A stretch of 64,000 nucleotides of DNA from Juglans regia (Eukaryota; Streptophyta; Magnoliopsida; Fagales; Juglandaceae): contig NC_049902.1 in assembly GCF_001411555.2 (NCBI RefSeq), positions 10,979,888-11,043,887 of the forward strand, read 5' to 3'. Each line of letters starts with the position of its first letter. Positions within the stretch are counted from its first letter, which is position 1. Under the pieces are notes generated by a model. It saw only the letters and a program-made list of their open reading frames with translations, had not been told where the DNA came from and made no database searches. The position numbers were made by a program, and so were the translations under genes. This document shows, piece after piece, positions 45,272 to 58,069 of the stretch.

Positions 45272-46372
45272 TCCCACTCCAAAATCAAAATCAGAGAGTG
45301 TTGCATCATCTCATTTCCATATCAAAATCAGAGAATCTTGTACTTATCACTAAGGAATTTTGTTTTCTGTATAGGGATGAAGTGGGCTGCACCATCTTGT
45401 AAGCTGACAAATATCACCTTTCATTTTTCAAAAGATCATCTGTTGTGTATGCTTCAAGTTGCTTTAAGTTATATACAGTCTAAAAGCATTGTACAAAAGC
45501 CAAAATAAGATGGGGTGAACATCTTTATACAAAAGTTATTGCTTTTATAGAACCATTTAGTGAATATCTCTGGCAACCTTTTCTGAGAAAACTATGGGGG
45601 ACTGAAAAAAATCCAAAACATCTCCTTCTTGGGCACTTTTATAAAGGGAAACATTTTAGTCATAAAAGATTATACAAAAGTAAACCACAAACTGATGTGG
45701 TTTGATATGATACGTCATATTAAAGTAATTTTTATTATAAAGTAGATCTAACGGATCTTATAAAGCCACATTAGTTTGTAGGTTTATTTTCGTATAATTT
45801 CTTTTTTGTGTCCATAGGAGTTTTCTTTATAAATTATGACCATTTTACTTTATGCTGATGATATTCTTGTTTCAGTCGCCATATAATGAAACTACAGTTA
45901 CTGTTTGGTCTAATTTTTCACACAAACACAAGTGTGTCTTAAGATTTGGAGAGGACTACTAATGTTTGTAGTAGGATGCTTTTTAATCAAATTTGAGCAA
46001 ATATGCATAGTCAAAAACGATGCTCCCACTGGGTATATAGGATCAAATTTGAGTAATAATATATTTATAACTATTTTACAATTATTTTACAACCTATTTA
46101 CAATTACAAAATGACTTTCTATTTCACTTAGAATTATAAAATTGTTGTAAAAGAGTTGCGGATTAATCATTTTTCAATTATCTTTACATGCCCTGTAAAC
46201 CCATTTTACCTGGTCCCATGTATCCCAAACCTAATTCCTTGAATTATGCTTACTTTTTATTTTGAATCAACATGTCTGTGAGATATGAACACACCCCATT
46301 ACACGGATTAAGTAAAATTTGTCAATTGGATTGTTTAAATTTTACAACTACTTTCTATTTTAATGGTAGTGT
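45272..46372. other. Intergenic, AT-rich; one tiny RT-like motif
   Basis: LLYADDILVSVAI is readable at about 45848-45886, resembling a reverse transcriptase active site, but only about a dozen codons are involved and nothing around it supports an element. No other feature is seen. Confidence 0.3.
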
Positions 46373-46959
46373 CACGCCATGAAAAATATCTAAAAGATTC
46401 TTTTAAAGAAAATGATTTTTTAATCAATTGTAATATCTATTATATAATGTTGTATTATATTTTTTTCTCCATCTTAATATTTTTGTCAATATTCTAAATT
46501 GATTTTCGGACTAACTTCTGCTGCTATGAAAAATGAATTTTAGTTGAATTAAAAAAGAGTCCTCTTTGATTGGGTCGACATGTGCGTTCGACATGTGCTT
46601 GTTTTAAGGCGAGCACTATTACTATTAAGTGTGCTCACTTGGGCTAGCGAGCACTGTTATTCCTCATTGTGCTCTCACAAGTTGTGAGCAATCTTTGCTT
46701 GCCCTAGTGTAAGATGGTGTTGCTCACCCCAGAGCAGGTGCTCTTTGCTAATGCTTATGCTCACCTTGGACGTGATAACTTTCTATTCTGTGGGCGAGCA
46801 TCTCCCCTTTACTCTTTGCTCGCCATGTACGACTTCACGCCCATGCACGTTTCTCTCTCCCCTTTCTCTAGGTTTTCCAATCACCTATAGATATTTATAC
46901 ATATTGAGTTATCTCATGCATGTAGAACTGCCAAGCCTTGTTATTGCCGCTAGCCACTA

Positions 46960-47038
46960 TGTTAAAAACTGTTAAGAAGAGAAAGTGAAGATGAGAAGAA
47001 AACTGATTCTCATTGATACTCTTGATTATACAAGGGTC

Positions 47039-47071
<33 letters not shown>

Positions 47072-47433
47072 TTACAAAAAGCAGAAAAGTAAAAAGAAGC
47101 TACTGAAAAATTAACTTTTGATTATGTACACAATTACAAACATCAATTAAGAACTTTTATGGATAGTATGGTAGAGGCAACTTTATGCATCGTGTCCCTC
47201 GTACTTCTTTGTGTGCAACCATGCATTTCCTTAGCTGAGGTTCTTTTTTTCTATGCCATCTCTTGTCTCCTTTTTGCTGCTACTGCTGCCTTTTTCTTTC
47301 CATGTACCGCAGCATGCTTTATTAGCTTTATGCATCTCTTGAGTGCTGCAATGTATTTTAGGTATGCTTTGGCTGCCGTCCTTGTGTAGAACCAGATTGC
47401 ATTTTACTTTGTTACATTGCATTCTGTAAGACT
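46960..47433 (-). repeat. 3' LTR of the minus-strand Copia
   Basis: 474 bp, clearly similar to 54905-55389. A TA run lies at 47039-47060. Its terminal CA is changed to CT at 47432-47433. The plus-strand 76-codon open frame inside it is shared with the other LTR but shows no sign of selection. Confidence 0.8.
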
Positions 47434-47530
47434 CCCCTTTAAGATGGGCATAGATGTTAAGAATTCACATCTTGGATAGTAAGAACTAAAATGTAGAAGT
47501 TGGTAAGGCGTTAGGGAAAATATCTGTTGA

Positions 47531-50500
47531 CTAAAATTTTGAGGACATATTTATAGGTGTGATAATACTAGCCAAGACTTTTTCTCTAACAAAATGACAG
47601 TCTAGTTCTATATGCTTGGTCATTTCATGAAAAAATGGATACTTTGTAATGTGGATGGCTGCTTGGTTATCACATAAGAGGGAAGCATATTGTGCATGGT
47701 CAACATTAAATTTCTTTAGCAAACCAAGAAGCCACATGATCTCACAACTTGTAGATGCTAGTGCCCTATATTCTGCCTTAGCTAAAGATCTAGAAACTGT
47801 TGCTTGCTTCTAAAATTTCCAGCTTATTTGTGAGCCTCCAAGGAATATACAGAACCCTGTGACCGATCTTCTTGTCTCGGGGCAAGCAGCCCAATCTGAA
47901 TCACTGTAGGCCCTTAGATGTAAAGCTAATTTGGATGACAAGAAAATGCCTTGACCTATGGATCCTTTGAGGTACTTGAGAATCCTTTGAGATTGTGAGG
48001 GTCTGTCCATGAACTGGCTTAGAATACTTACAACATAGGTGATGTCGGGTTTGGTGATGGTTAAGTAAATTAACCTTCCAATGAGTCTTCTATAAGCTGT
48101 AGGATCTTGGAGGATTTCTTCTGTGGTGTGGCTCAATTTATGGTTCAGTTCAATAGGTGTGGAAACTGTCTTTGTGCCAAGTAGACCTGAACCTTCTAGT
48201 ATCTCGAGGGTGTACTTCCTTTGACAAACGTTAATTCCAAGTGAGGACCTAGCAACTTCCAACCCTAAGAAATACTTGAGGGGTCCAAGGTCCCTAATTT
48301 TGAACTTGCTGTGAAGGTTAGATTTGAGTGAATCAACTTCTTCTTGAGAGTCACTTCCAACTATGATGTCATCTACATAGACTAAGAGTGCTATAAATCC
48401 ATTGGGACTAACCTTAGTGAACAAAGAATAGCCAGATTTTGATTGATGAAATCCAATGACAATGAGTGAATTTGAAAACTTTGAGAACCATTGCCTAGAT
48501 GCTTGCTTAAGTCCATAGAGATACTTATTTAACTTGCATACCAAGTTCTCCCCCTCAATCTGCTGACTCTTGATGTGATAGCCTGGAGGTAATTCCATAT
48601 AGATGTCCTCATCAAAGTCTCCATGGAGAAAGACATTGTGAACATCCATTTGAGTGAGGGACCAGTTTTTAGGCAAGGAAAAATCGAACTGTGGTGAGCT
48701 TTGCAAATGGACTAAAGGTCTCTTGGAAGTCAAAGCCTTCTTTTTGAGTGTAGCGTTTGGCCACAAGTCTGGCTTTGTGCCTTTCAAAAGATCCATCTGA
48801 TTTCAGCTTGGTCTTATAAACATATCTACAACCAATTGCAGTTTTGTTGGGAGGTAAGGTGGTGACAGTCCATGTGTTGTTTTCTTCTAGAGCATGAAGT
48901 TCAGCTTTCATGGCATCTTGCCAATGCTTAAACCTGACAGCTTCATTATAGGACTGAGGTTCATGAAGTAATGACAGTGAAACAGAAAATGACTAGTGAG
49001 AGGGAGAGAGATTTTTGTAAGTTATGTAATCATGAAGGGGGTGGATTGTGGAGGAGGAAAGGAAGGGTTGAGATGCTGCAAGCTGGCAATGATATTGATG
49101 AAGATAAGCAGGTTGGTTCCTATTTCTAGTGGACCTTCGAAGAGGGAAAGTGTCAAGATGAGGTGAAGGGGCAGGTGAAGGAAGTGTGGGAGCAGTAGGT
49201 GAGGGAAGGGTGGAGGGGTCAGCTGGTGAAGAAGGTTCTTCATCATTGTGTGATTGAGTGAGAGTTTGAGAAGTTTGGGGAAAGAAGAATATGTCATCTG
49301 GTGGTGCAGGAGAAAGGACCAGGTTATTGGGGAAGAAGGACATGTCATTGTTTGAAGGGGAACCAGATTCGAAGGGGAAAATGGATTCATGAAAAATGAC
49401 ATTTCGAGAGATGAAGGTAGAGTGAGATTCAATGTCATACAACTTATAACCTTTGACATTAGCAGGATATCCTAAGAAAATGCAAGGTTTAGCTCTATGT
49501 TCAAATTTGGTTCTGTTTTGTTTGAGAGTGCTAGCATAAGATAGACAGCCAAAGACCCTAAGGTGAGAATATAAAGGTGGTGATGAGAAAAGCATCTCAT
49601 ATGGGGACTTATTGGAGAGGAGAGGTGTGAGGATTCTGTTAATGATATAGGCTGCTGTTAAGATAGCATCTCCCCAAAATTGGATTGGCAATGATGGTTG
49701 AAAGAGAAGGGCTCGGGCAACATTCAAGAGATGTTGGTGTTTTCTCTCAACAACACCATTTTGTTGAGGGGTATACACACATGATGTTTGATGAATGATG
49801 CCATATTTTTTGTAAATACCAGTCATAGCAAATTCAAGTCCTTTGTCAGTTCTGATTTGCTTAATGTTTTTGTTGAATTAGGTTTGTATGAGATGGAAGA
49901 AAGATTGCAGGAGAGATCTTGTGTCTGATTTTAGTTTCATTAGGAAAACCAAAGTAACTCTAGAATAATCATCCACAATTGTTAAAAAATAATAAAATCC
50001 TTGAACGGAAGCATGGGAGTATGGACCCCATATATCACAATGGATCAATCAAAAGGAAATGAACTTCAAGTAACACTTGAAGAGGATGAAAGTTGTTTCT
50101 GTTTAGCGAAATGACAAATTGTACAATGAGATGTTTCTTTGGACTTTACATTAGGTACATTAGAATGAATTGAATTCATTCTTTGAGAGGATAAATGTCC
50201 TAATCAGTAGTGCCATAAGTCAAAATCTTGATGTACAGCAGCTTGGTTGACTTGAGTTAGACTAGATGGGCTTGAAGATGGAATATTGGTGTTGTCTGGT
50301 GGTGAAGACAGTAGGTAATAGAGACCAGCATGGACTTTAGCAAGTCCAGTCGTCATCCATGAAGAGAGGACCTGAATGAAACAAAGATTATTTAAGAAAA
50401 ATAGACAAGTGTTTGGCCTTTGAGTGAGTTTACTGACTGAGATGAGATTGAAAGCAAATGAGGGAACACATAGGACATCGGTAAGAAGGAGAGAGTCTGA

Positions 50501-52788
50501 AAGTTTAACAGTGCCTATGTGTATGACTTGAGCTTTTGTACCATTTGGAAGTTGTACAAAAGCTTGAATGCAACAGCAAGAATTAGTAAAAAATGAGGTG
50601 GAGCATACCATGTGATTAGTGACTCCTGTGTCCATGATCCATGGTGTGTTATGAAAGGTATCATGCTGATCTTGTGAAAGAGCAGTAAATTTAATGTGAC
50701 TTGTGACATTGAAAAGAGAGGGTTATGAGAGATGCTAGGATTGGAAAAATAGTGATGATTACCTGCTAGATTGGAGTGAGATGTTGTTGAACAGGCAGGT
50801 TCTGAGATAATTGGTGAGTGATGCACAGGTGGTGGCATGAATAGTTTATTGTGTCTTGAGGTCACCTAAAGGAATTGAGTATTGACAAGAGCCACAAGGT
50901 GTTGTGCTTGTGGTTGAGAGAGGTTTAACTGAGAAGTACTTGGTGCAGGAGATGCATGGCCTGCAGCAACAGTTTGATCCACAATGGAACCATCAAGAGC
51001 AACTTGGTTTGCAGAGTTCACAACAGGTTTTCCAAAACCATTTCCAAACTTAGATTTGGTGAATTTGAAAGTGGGTGGAAACCCTTTTAGTTTGTAGCAT
51101 TTCTCCTTTATGTGTCCCATCTTCCCACAATGTCTACAAACCAAATCTGTCTTCTCCTTTTTCCTCGAGAAATTTTGATAAGCAAGCAAGGCCGATGGTT
51201 CTATGGTAGGAACAACTATGTTTCTTGCTTGCCTTTGCCTCTCTTCTTGTAAAATAAGTGAGAAGGTCTTATATAGAGAAGGCAAGGGGCTCAACAAGAT
51301 AATTTGCCCTCTAATAGCATCATAGCTATCATTTAAACCCATTAAAAATTTGAAAACATAGTCCCCCTGCTGAACTTCACCAATATTCTTTAAAGCATCA
51401 CATGTACATAAACCACAAGAGCAACAAGAAAGTGGTCTATAGCTATGCAGTTCTTCCCAAATGGCATTAAGTTGGGTGAAGTAGTCACTTACATAAAGAT
51501 GCCATTGAAGTATGCCACTGAGTTTGTGTTGAAGGTGATATATCCTAGCTTCATCAGGCTGTGCAAAATGCTCTTTGAGTTTATCCCATGCCTGTTTAGC
51601 TGAAGTCATGAAGAACACATTAGAGGCTATGTCCTTGGAAACTGAATTTAAAATCCAAGCAAGCAGGATGTTGTTGCATCGTAACCAAGATACATAAGAA
51701 GGATCTACAAGGTCAGGAGTGGAGATGGTGCCATCCAAGAAACCTGACTTATTCTTGATTGAAATGGAGAGAAGGAAAGATTTGCTCCAAGAAATGTAGT
51801 TGGAGACAGTTAAGGGTGGTGAAACAATGACAGTGTTTGGATTGTCACTGTGATGCAAGAAAAAATGGCTATTTGGATCTTCTATAGGAGAAGAAGAAGA
51901 GGAAGATGAGGTGTAACACCCGGACCCAATCAAGCTCAATTTTATTTATTTATTTATTTTTAGTTCATTTTATTTTATTTTATTTTCTTCACACGTTAAT
52001 TTTTTTTTCCCACACGTTTATTTTTTTTTTCTGTCCGTCTATATTTCTTTTTCACCCGTAAGTCTTCCTTCCGTCCACACCATGCACACACACAACACAA
52101 ACCTTTCATCCGCACACACGTCTCTCTCTTCTCTCTAGGGTTTCACCTCACATATATTTATAGACGCATATGTTATTCCATGCTATTAAAACTACCCAAA
52201 CACTAGCCACTGCACCACCTTAGAATCGCAAGCCCATCCTCCATCCCCTGGGTCTCATGCACTCCCATACCGAGAGTCACCCCACGTAAGCCAGCCCTCC
52301 ATCGTCCATACTGTTGCCACCAGTGCACCCCCTCGTAAGCCTCTGATCAACGAACCCATCTCCACCATGCACCGACCAGAATTCACGCTACCCTCCATAC
52401 AAAAATCGATGCAACCTTGCATGCATTGCATCTCCACGGATCGCAACTCCATCTCGCCGTGCGTCACCTCCACTTGACCATCACTGGTAGTCCAACTCCT
52501 CCGCCGTACACCGCTGCACCACCACCAGAGTGCCGAGATCAACCATCTACGGAGTGATCCGAAACTCCTCTGCTTTGGGTCTGAAAAACAGAGTAGTCGT
52601 TGCTCAAGGCGTTCCACTGAGCTCCTTCGCCAACCTCTCCCTCTCTTTGTGCCCCTCGGTTTTTCAGCCACGTTACACAATGAAAACCACCACATGTAGC
52701 TCTCGACTAGCACGCCTTCTCGCTGTCCCTCGGTGAGCTCTCTCCCCTTCCGCATGCCATACTCTCGCATCGTGTTTCCCTCTCTCAC

Positions 52789-52828
<40 letters not shown>

Positions 52829-54838
52829 GCCTCACCACCGTGACCTTCTTCGCCGCGTCGCGCGTAGCTCCTCCCTTCGTAGTGAGTACCTCGCGTCCCT
52901 ATCCTCGCCTATAGTTGCACCGAGACTGCATGAATGCGTTTCCTTTATAGACTACGTAAACTTAGATTTTTGCATAGTATTTGAATATGGAATTATAGTT
53001 TTACCCTTATTATTGGATGGGTTCAAGTTGAAATTTTTTGTTATATTAAGTCTGTTTTTACGTGGTTTATGCGGGTGGTATAAGAAATTTTTGCAAAAAA
53101 TAAATAGGATTTCCAAATTGTACTAATGGTAGTATATTATTTTTACAGTAAGTGTGAAATTTTATTTTAACATTTTTAATTATGATCACAGAAAATCACT
53201 TAAGTATTTTAACATGTTATTAAGTAAAGATTTATTTTTAAGAGTAGACAATATTGGAGTAATGTTATTTTTACACTTTAGATATGATTTAGTCTATTTA
53301 AAAATAGTTATGTTTACTTTAAAATATTTTGGGATAATTATTTTATCTAGTATTATACTTTATAGTTTGTTTTCAATAATAAATAGATGAAACTTTTAAA
53401 TGTTTTAGTCATAGTTATTGAATCAGTATTGACGATTATAGAAAGTGATGATTTGTAATTTTAGGTTTTGAGGAATTAAATAGATTATTTTAGAAGCTTA
53501 GGATTAAATATCGAAATACGTGATTAATTAGAAATTTATGAGAATTACATTATTATGTTATAGGTGACAATTAATAATTGTTCGGCATTTTGAGGAAATT
53601 CCTGAAAAGCTAAGAAGTCTAGGTAAGCAGGGTTCCTATGCTAGACTTTGCATTAAAATAAAATGAGCTGAGGTTATTTTTGGAAAATATATATATTTGA
53701 TTTTGAAAAGAAATTTGAACCACCTCAGTTATTTGCTCTGCATTACTCATGAGATTCTGTTTAAGAAGAAATTATTTTCTATCATGACTGGTATAGACAT
53801 GAGTTTATTTTTAACATTCTATTTCTGAACTTTGAAAAGAGAGCGACTATGAAATTTTGTGCATAAATCATGTTGTGGTATGATTTTGTTCTGTTCTGAA
53901 GATTTTTCATACTCTGATATGATCTAATGTGATTTCTGAAAACCTCCGGCATAACATTCTGTTTCTGTTTCTGTTCCATTCTGACCTTACCATGAGTGTA
54001 AAACTGTGGCCTCTGTTCGGGTTAGTACCAACTTTTCTGTTTCTGGTGCACCCACTTTGGAAACAAAGTGGTTTTCTGTGTGGTCTTTCCTATGTGCACA
54101 CTCGGGGCTCCGAGAATGAATAAGGGGAAGATTCACATTCTGTTTTTGCTCCGTTAGCTACCGGGGTTTGTACAACCCTATCATGGGGGTTAAACATGGT
54201 ATTTGTTCTGATATGAAAAGATAAGATGTGATGTTTCAGTTTATGCTATGCCAAAGAGATTTTGATTATGAATATTTTCGAACTTTCGCTCTGATATTTT
54301 TGATAATATGTTCTAACGTTGCATTTTGAAAACATTATTCTGATTCTGCATTCTGAAAGAAAATATTTTGTTCTTCATTTCGAACTCTGTAAATGCTCAT
54401 GTTTACACACTAGTATATGTCATCTGCTTACTGAGTTGTTGATAACTCACCCCGTATCTCCAATTATTTTTCAGATAATTTTGATGGTTCAGCTGGAGAA
54501 CAAGGGTATGAGGTTTTAGCAATGTGTGATGTTCGTAATGGAATGTGTCCGAGGGTACAAATGCTTATTGAGAGTCGTAGTTAGAAAACTGTTTTATTTT
54601 TTGTTATTTTGATTTGATGAATTAAGGATATTTTTGAGTTTTAGAGAGTTTTTAATTTATGTTATTGAGAATTTCTTGGTTGTCCCCATGAAGGAACATA
54701 GATATTTGGGTTGATAACTGAATTAACATTTTATGGAGTTTTCTGGATTTTATAGTTGTGTTATTAAAGTTTGTTGTGAAGTATTAAGAGCTAACTCTCC
54801 GGACCCTTCGAGAACAGGGCATTACATGAGGAGGCCAT
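47531..54838 (-). pseudogene. Copia gag-pol polyprotein, broken (minus strand)
   Basis: The start codon is at 54838 (MASSS); after four codons it is interrupted by LTR-like unit D and resumes at 51911 with a serine run, SPIEDPNSHFFLHHSDNPNT. Gag contains the zinc knuckle CRHCGKMGHIKEKC (about 51140). Protease has the degraded motif MDTGVTNHMV (about 50630); a stop follows LWHY at about 50204. Integrase has [20 protein letters not shown] (about 49760) with a stop near 49880. RT runs 48911-48000 with YVDD at 48379-48368 and a frameshift near 48690. RNase H has YSDSDWAACPETRRSVTGFC, then a stop at about 47811, and LLCDNQAAIHI near 47675. Stops and shifts make it inactive. Confidence 0.88.
51907..54831 (+). 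mobile_element. LTR-like unit, 2.9-kb family, copy D
   Basis: The unit 51912-54826 (2915 bp) begins TGTAACACCCGGACCC and ends CAGGGCATTACA, flanked by TGAGG on both sides (51907-51911, 54827-54831). It has a TATA-like ATATATTTATAGA near 52150, a CT microsatellite (52794-52826), the family donor (GTAAGC at 53623), acceptor (TTTTTCAG ending 54474), the best hairpin CCACTTTG-GAAA-CAAAGTGG (54052-54071) and the GAGTTGT-TG-ATAACTC palindrome (54433-54448). There is no coding domain; the 177-codon minus-strand frame at 52255-52788 has no recognisable content. It interrupts the Copia gag after codon 4. Confidence 0.85.
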
Positions 54839-54904
54839 AGGTTTAATGAAAGATGATCAAAAAATAAGAAGGTATTGCAGGAAATCACTCCTGCTCTGAT
54901 ACCA

Positions 54905-54982
54905 TGTTAAAAACTGTTAAGAAGAGAAAGTGAAGATGAGAAGAAAACTCATTCTCATTGATATTCTTGATTACACAAGGGT

Positions 54983-55019
<37 letters not shown>

Positions 55020-55389
55020 ATACACACATTACAAAAAGCAAAAAAGTAAAAGAAGCTACTGAAAAATTAACTTTTGATTATGTACACAATTACAAACATC
55101 AATTTAGAACTTTTATGGACAGTATGGTAGGGGCAGTTTTATGCATCGTGTCCCTCATACTTCTTTGTGTTCAACCATGCATTTCCTTAGCTGAGGTTCT
55201 TCTTTTCTGTGCCATCTCTTGTCTCCTTTTTGCTGCTGTTACTGCCTTTTTCTTTCCATGTACTGCAGCATGCTTTATGAGCTTTATGCATCTCTTGAGT
55301 GCTGCAGTGTATTTTAGGCATGCTTTGGCTGTTGTCCTCGTGTAGAACCAGATTTCATTTTACTTTCTTACATTGCATTCTGTAAGACA
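54905..55389 (-). repeat. 5' LTR of the minus-strand Copia
   Basis: 485 bp, starting TGTTAAAAACTG after the primer site and ending GTAAGACA. The longer TA run at 54986-55014 accounts for most of the length difference from the other LTR. Confidence 0.8.
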
Positions 55390-56625
55390 TTGCCCAAGGC
55401 CTACCCTGTTGCACCTCCACAAGCAGCCAGCCCCACATTTCATTTGACCGGCCCATACTCCTCCGCCGCAACGCCTGGACAAGCTGAGAGAAAGGAAAAC
55501 CTACCCACGTTGAAGTCAAATAGCCACGTCTCCCTCTTCAGCCACCACGTTGCTGCAGTCTCCTCCCCTCAACCCTTGTCGCACGGAGTAGTAGCCTTCC
55601 AAGGATGCATCGCATGACAATCCCTCCACATCGAAGCAGCAGCAAGCCGCTACTGGGGAAATGCTACAATCTGCACATACCAGTGCTTGTAGCCACGGGA
55701 AACACCTCTCACGACAGCACCATCCTCATTGGAATAGATCAATCGTGAGCCGAACCCCCGCTGTACACCACTGTCGTTGCACCACCCTTTGTAAACCACC
55801 ATAGATGCCTATATTTCACCACACTGAAACAAAGCAACTCCATTTCTCCTAGCTCTCAACTTCGTTAGGTGACACCAGCCATGGCACGGTGAAGTCCAGC
55901 GGCACCAACCATACACCCTCTTGTCACCCTTGTACCGCGCTGGTAAGCCCACACTCGGTTTTCTCCCACAGTGTCTTCGTTTCTCTCATCAAGTTCTCAC
56001 TCTCCTACTCTCTCTCTCTGTCTCTCTGTTGTAATAGTTTTCTCCCTCTCCCAGTGCTCTGTCGCTGTGCCCAACCACCTGCCTGCCCCTCGTTGCTTCG
56101 CTCTCAGTTAGTCTAAGACCTCATACAATGCTCTCAGCTCATTCTCATAACACAAGCTTGCTTTTTGTGGTATTTTCATAATATAAGTATGTACCCAAGT
56201 TTAGTGTTATTACAAAAAATGCCACTTGTTTAAATTACGTAAAACTCCCTACCAATAAATGTTGATCGTAGGATTTATATTTTAGATATGATTGATAAAA
56301 TCAGGAGAAATTAGGTGCTTGAAGGTGGAAAATAATTTAGATTTTTGACGTATTAGTCGGAAATATTTAGTAGATGTTGATTTATTTGAGGGTTACGAAA
56401 ATTGCAGAAATTTAGGAAAATAGGTCCTTTTAGTATTTTAGGCTTAAATATCAAAATATGTGTATGGGTTGATAATATAGAATTAGGAACCGACCACTTG
56501 TCAGCAAACTTCTCTTGATAAAACTGAGGCGAAATGCTCCAAGAACTGCTGCGGCCTTCTTGAGAACTCTTCTTGAGTTTTCAACGTCTGAAAAGTTTTG
56601 TTGGTGCACGGGTACGTGAGGCTGC

Positions 56626-58069
56626 ATGGCAGCTGGAGAGGGTGGCACCGGTCGGCCTTCCTTTGCCGATCTGGTGAGTGCAGTCCCTCAACCTATTCCG
56701 GAGATGGTTCTTGCACCCAGGATTCCAAAGGTGTTGGATGGTGAGGTTTATTTTCAGTTTACCAAAGAAGAAATAGCAAGATCAGCGGAACCTTTCCGCT
56801 ATTCTGTCGTTCTCAAGTTCTTGAAGAATCGTCCTGTCGTTGGATGCGGTGAGGGCTTTCATTCACAATCGATGGGGACTTACAGCCACTCCAGTAGTTT
56901 CTGCCATGAGGAGACCGCGTAATGTTTTTGTTCGCATGACTAATGATGTGGATTTCACCAAAGCATTATCACGGGAGGTTTGTGAAATAAATGGGATATT
57001 CTACCGTGTCTTCAGATGGTCTCCAGAGTTCAATGAGGATGCCGAGCCATCAAGGGTTCCGGTATGGATTTCTTTGCCGGGGCTTCCTCCAAACTTTTAT
57101 CAAGAATCCTTCTTGAAGATTTTGATGGCACCGATTGGAACCTTCATTAGACGTGATAATCCGACGAGGTGCGCTACTAGAACGGATGGAGCACGGCTTT
57201 GTGTGGAAGTGGATGCTGCAAAACCTCCTTTGTCGCATTTCTGGATTGGAGTGCCTGGACTTTCTTCTAGCCGAAAGCAAGAAATATTGTATGAAACGCT
57301 CCCGGCTTACTGTTCGTCATGCAAGATGCAGGGTCATGATGTTCGAACTTGTAATCCGGGTAAAGCTGGTAAGAAAGGGGGGAGAAAAGAGAGTACGAAA
57401 GGTTTGTTGGATGATCAAGAGGTAGCACCGAATGAGGATAAGGTTGAAACTCCTTTGCTGGTTCTTGAGGATAAAGAAACAGAGGATGTGGTGGTGGAAA
57501 AGGAGACGGAAGCAGTAGGTGCAGTTTATGTGCAGTTGGATGCCGAGAAGGAAGAGTTGCCAGTGCAGGTGGCAGACCAATTGGTGCAGTTGGGTTCTGA
57601 GGATGAGGAAAAACTGGAGCAGATAGGAGAAGAAATTCCTACGGTGATAAATAAAGTGGTGCAGTTGAAGTCTTATGTTGGAACAGAGGATGCAACAGAT
57701 CTAATGCTACACGTTGGGGTCGCAGATGGTGCAGGGATGGTCACGGATGCGGATTATGTGGTGTCTAATATGGATGTAAATCAGAGTTTACGTGCGGACA
57801 ATAATGGACCGATAATGGAGCAGACGCAACCAGTGGTGGATGCGGACATTGCTGAGGACGTTGATGAAGAAGTTGATGAAGAAATAATGTTGGAAGAGAA
57901 TTGTTCTTCAGAACCTGAACCGGAACAGCATCCAGAGGTTTTTTCACAAACTAAAGACTATTTTACTGAATCTGAGTTGAATGATGGTAAGAAAAGGTAT
58001 AATAAAAAAAAGTTTATTAAAATGCGTAGTTCTTCTCGGGTTCTTGCCCGAAATAAAATTGCTAAATGA
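56626..58069 (+). pseudogene. LINE ORF1 (DUF4283, zinc knuckle), one frameshift
   Basis: ATG at 56626 gives MAAGEGGTGRPSFADLVSAV; a one-base gain near 56834 shifts the frame, and the rest (from about 56840) is open to the TGA at 58067-58069. DUF4283-like sequence (AVRAFIHNRWGL, then PVWISLPGLPPNFYQESFLK) covers about codons 70-190. A CCHC-type knuckle YCSSCKMQGHDVRTC follows near 57310. The C-terminal 200 residues are highly acidic and end in a basic patch (KKFIKMRSSSRVLARNK). The product would bind LINE RNA. The single frameshift suggests recent loss of function. Confidence 0.88.

Larger units (their letters stand above)
46960..55389 (-). mobile_element. Copia element, minus strand, carrying LTR-like unit D
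   Basis: LTRs are 46960-47433 and 54905-55389 on the plus strand (both open TGTTAAAAACTGTTAAG and contain a TA microsatellite). Primer site TGGTATCAGAGCAG is at 54904-54891 on the minus strand, and a purine tract AAAGGGGAG adjoins the other LTR. The flanks are CACTA (left) and TTGCC (right), which do not match, so the target duplication is lost or the element is recombinant. It sits within LTR-like unit E. Without unit D the element is about 5.5 kb. Confidence 0.85.

Noticed and set aside
47159..47389. 76-codon hydrophobic frame in the LTR, antisense to the Copia, also present at 55118-55345
   Set aside because: Shared only because LTRs are duplicates; the two copies differ at 11 of 76 residues with mostly replacement changes, so no sign of purifying selection.
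52255..52788. 177-codon open frame on the minus strand of LTR-like unit D
   Set aside because: No recognisable domain; it is antisense to the GC-rich leader, and I see no equivalent frame in the other copies.
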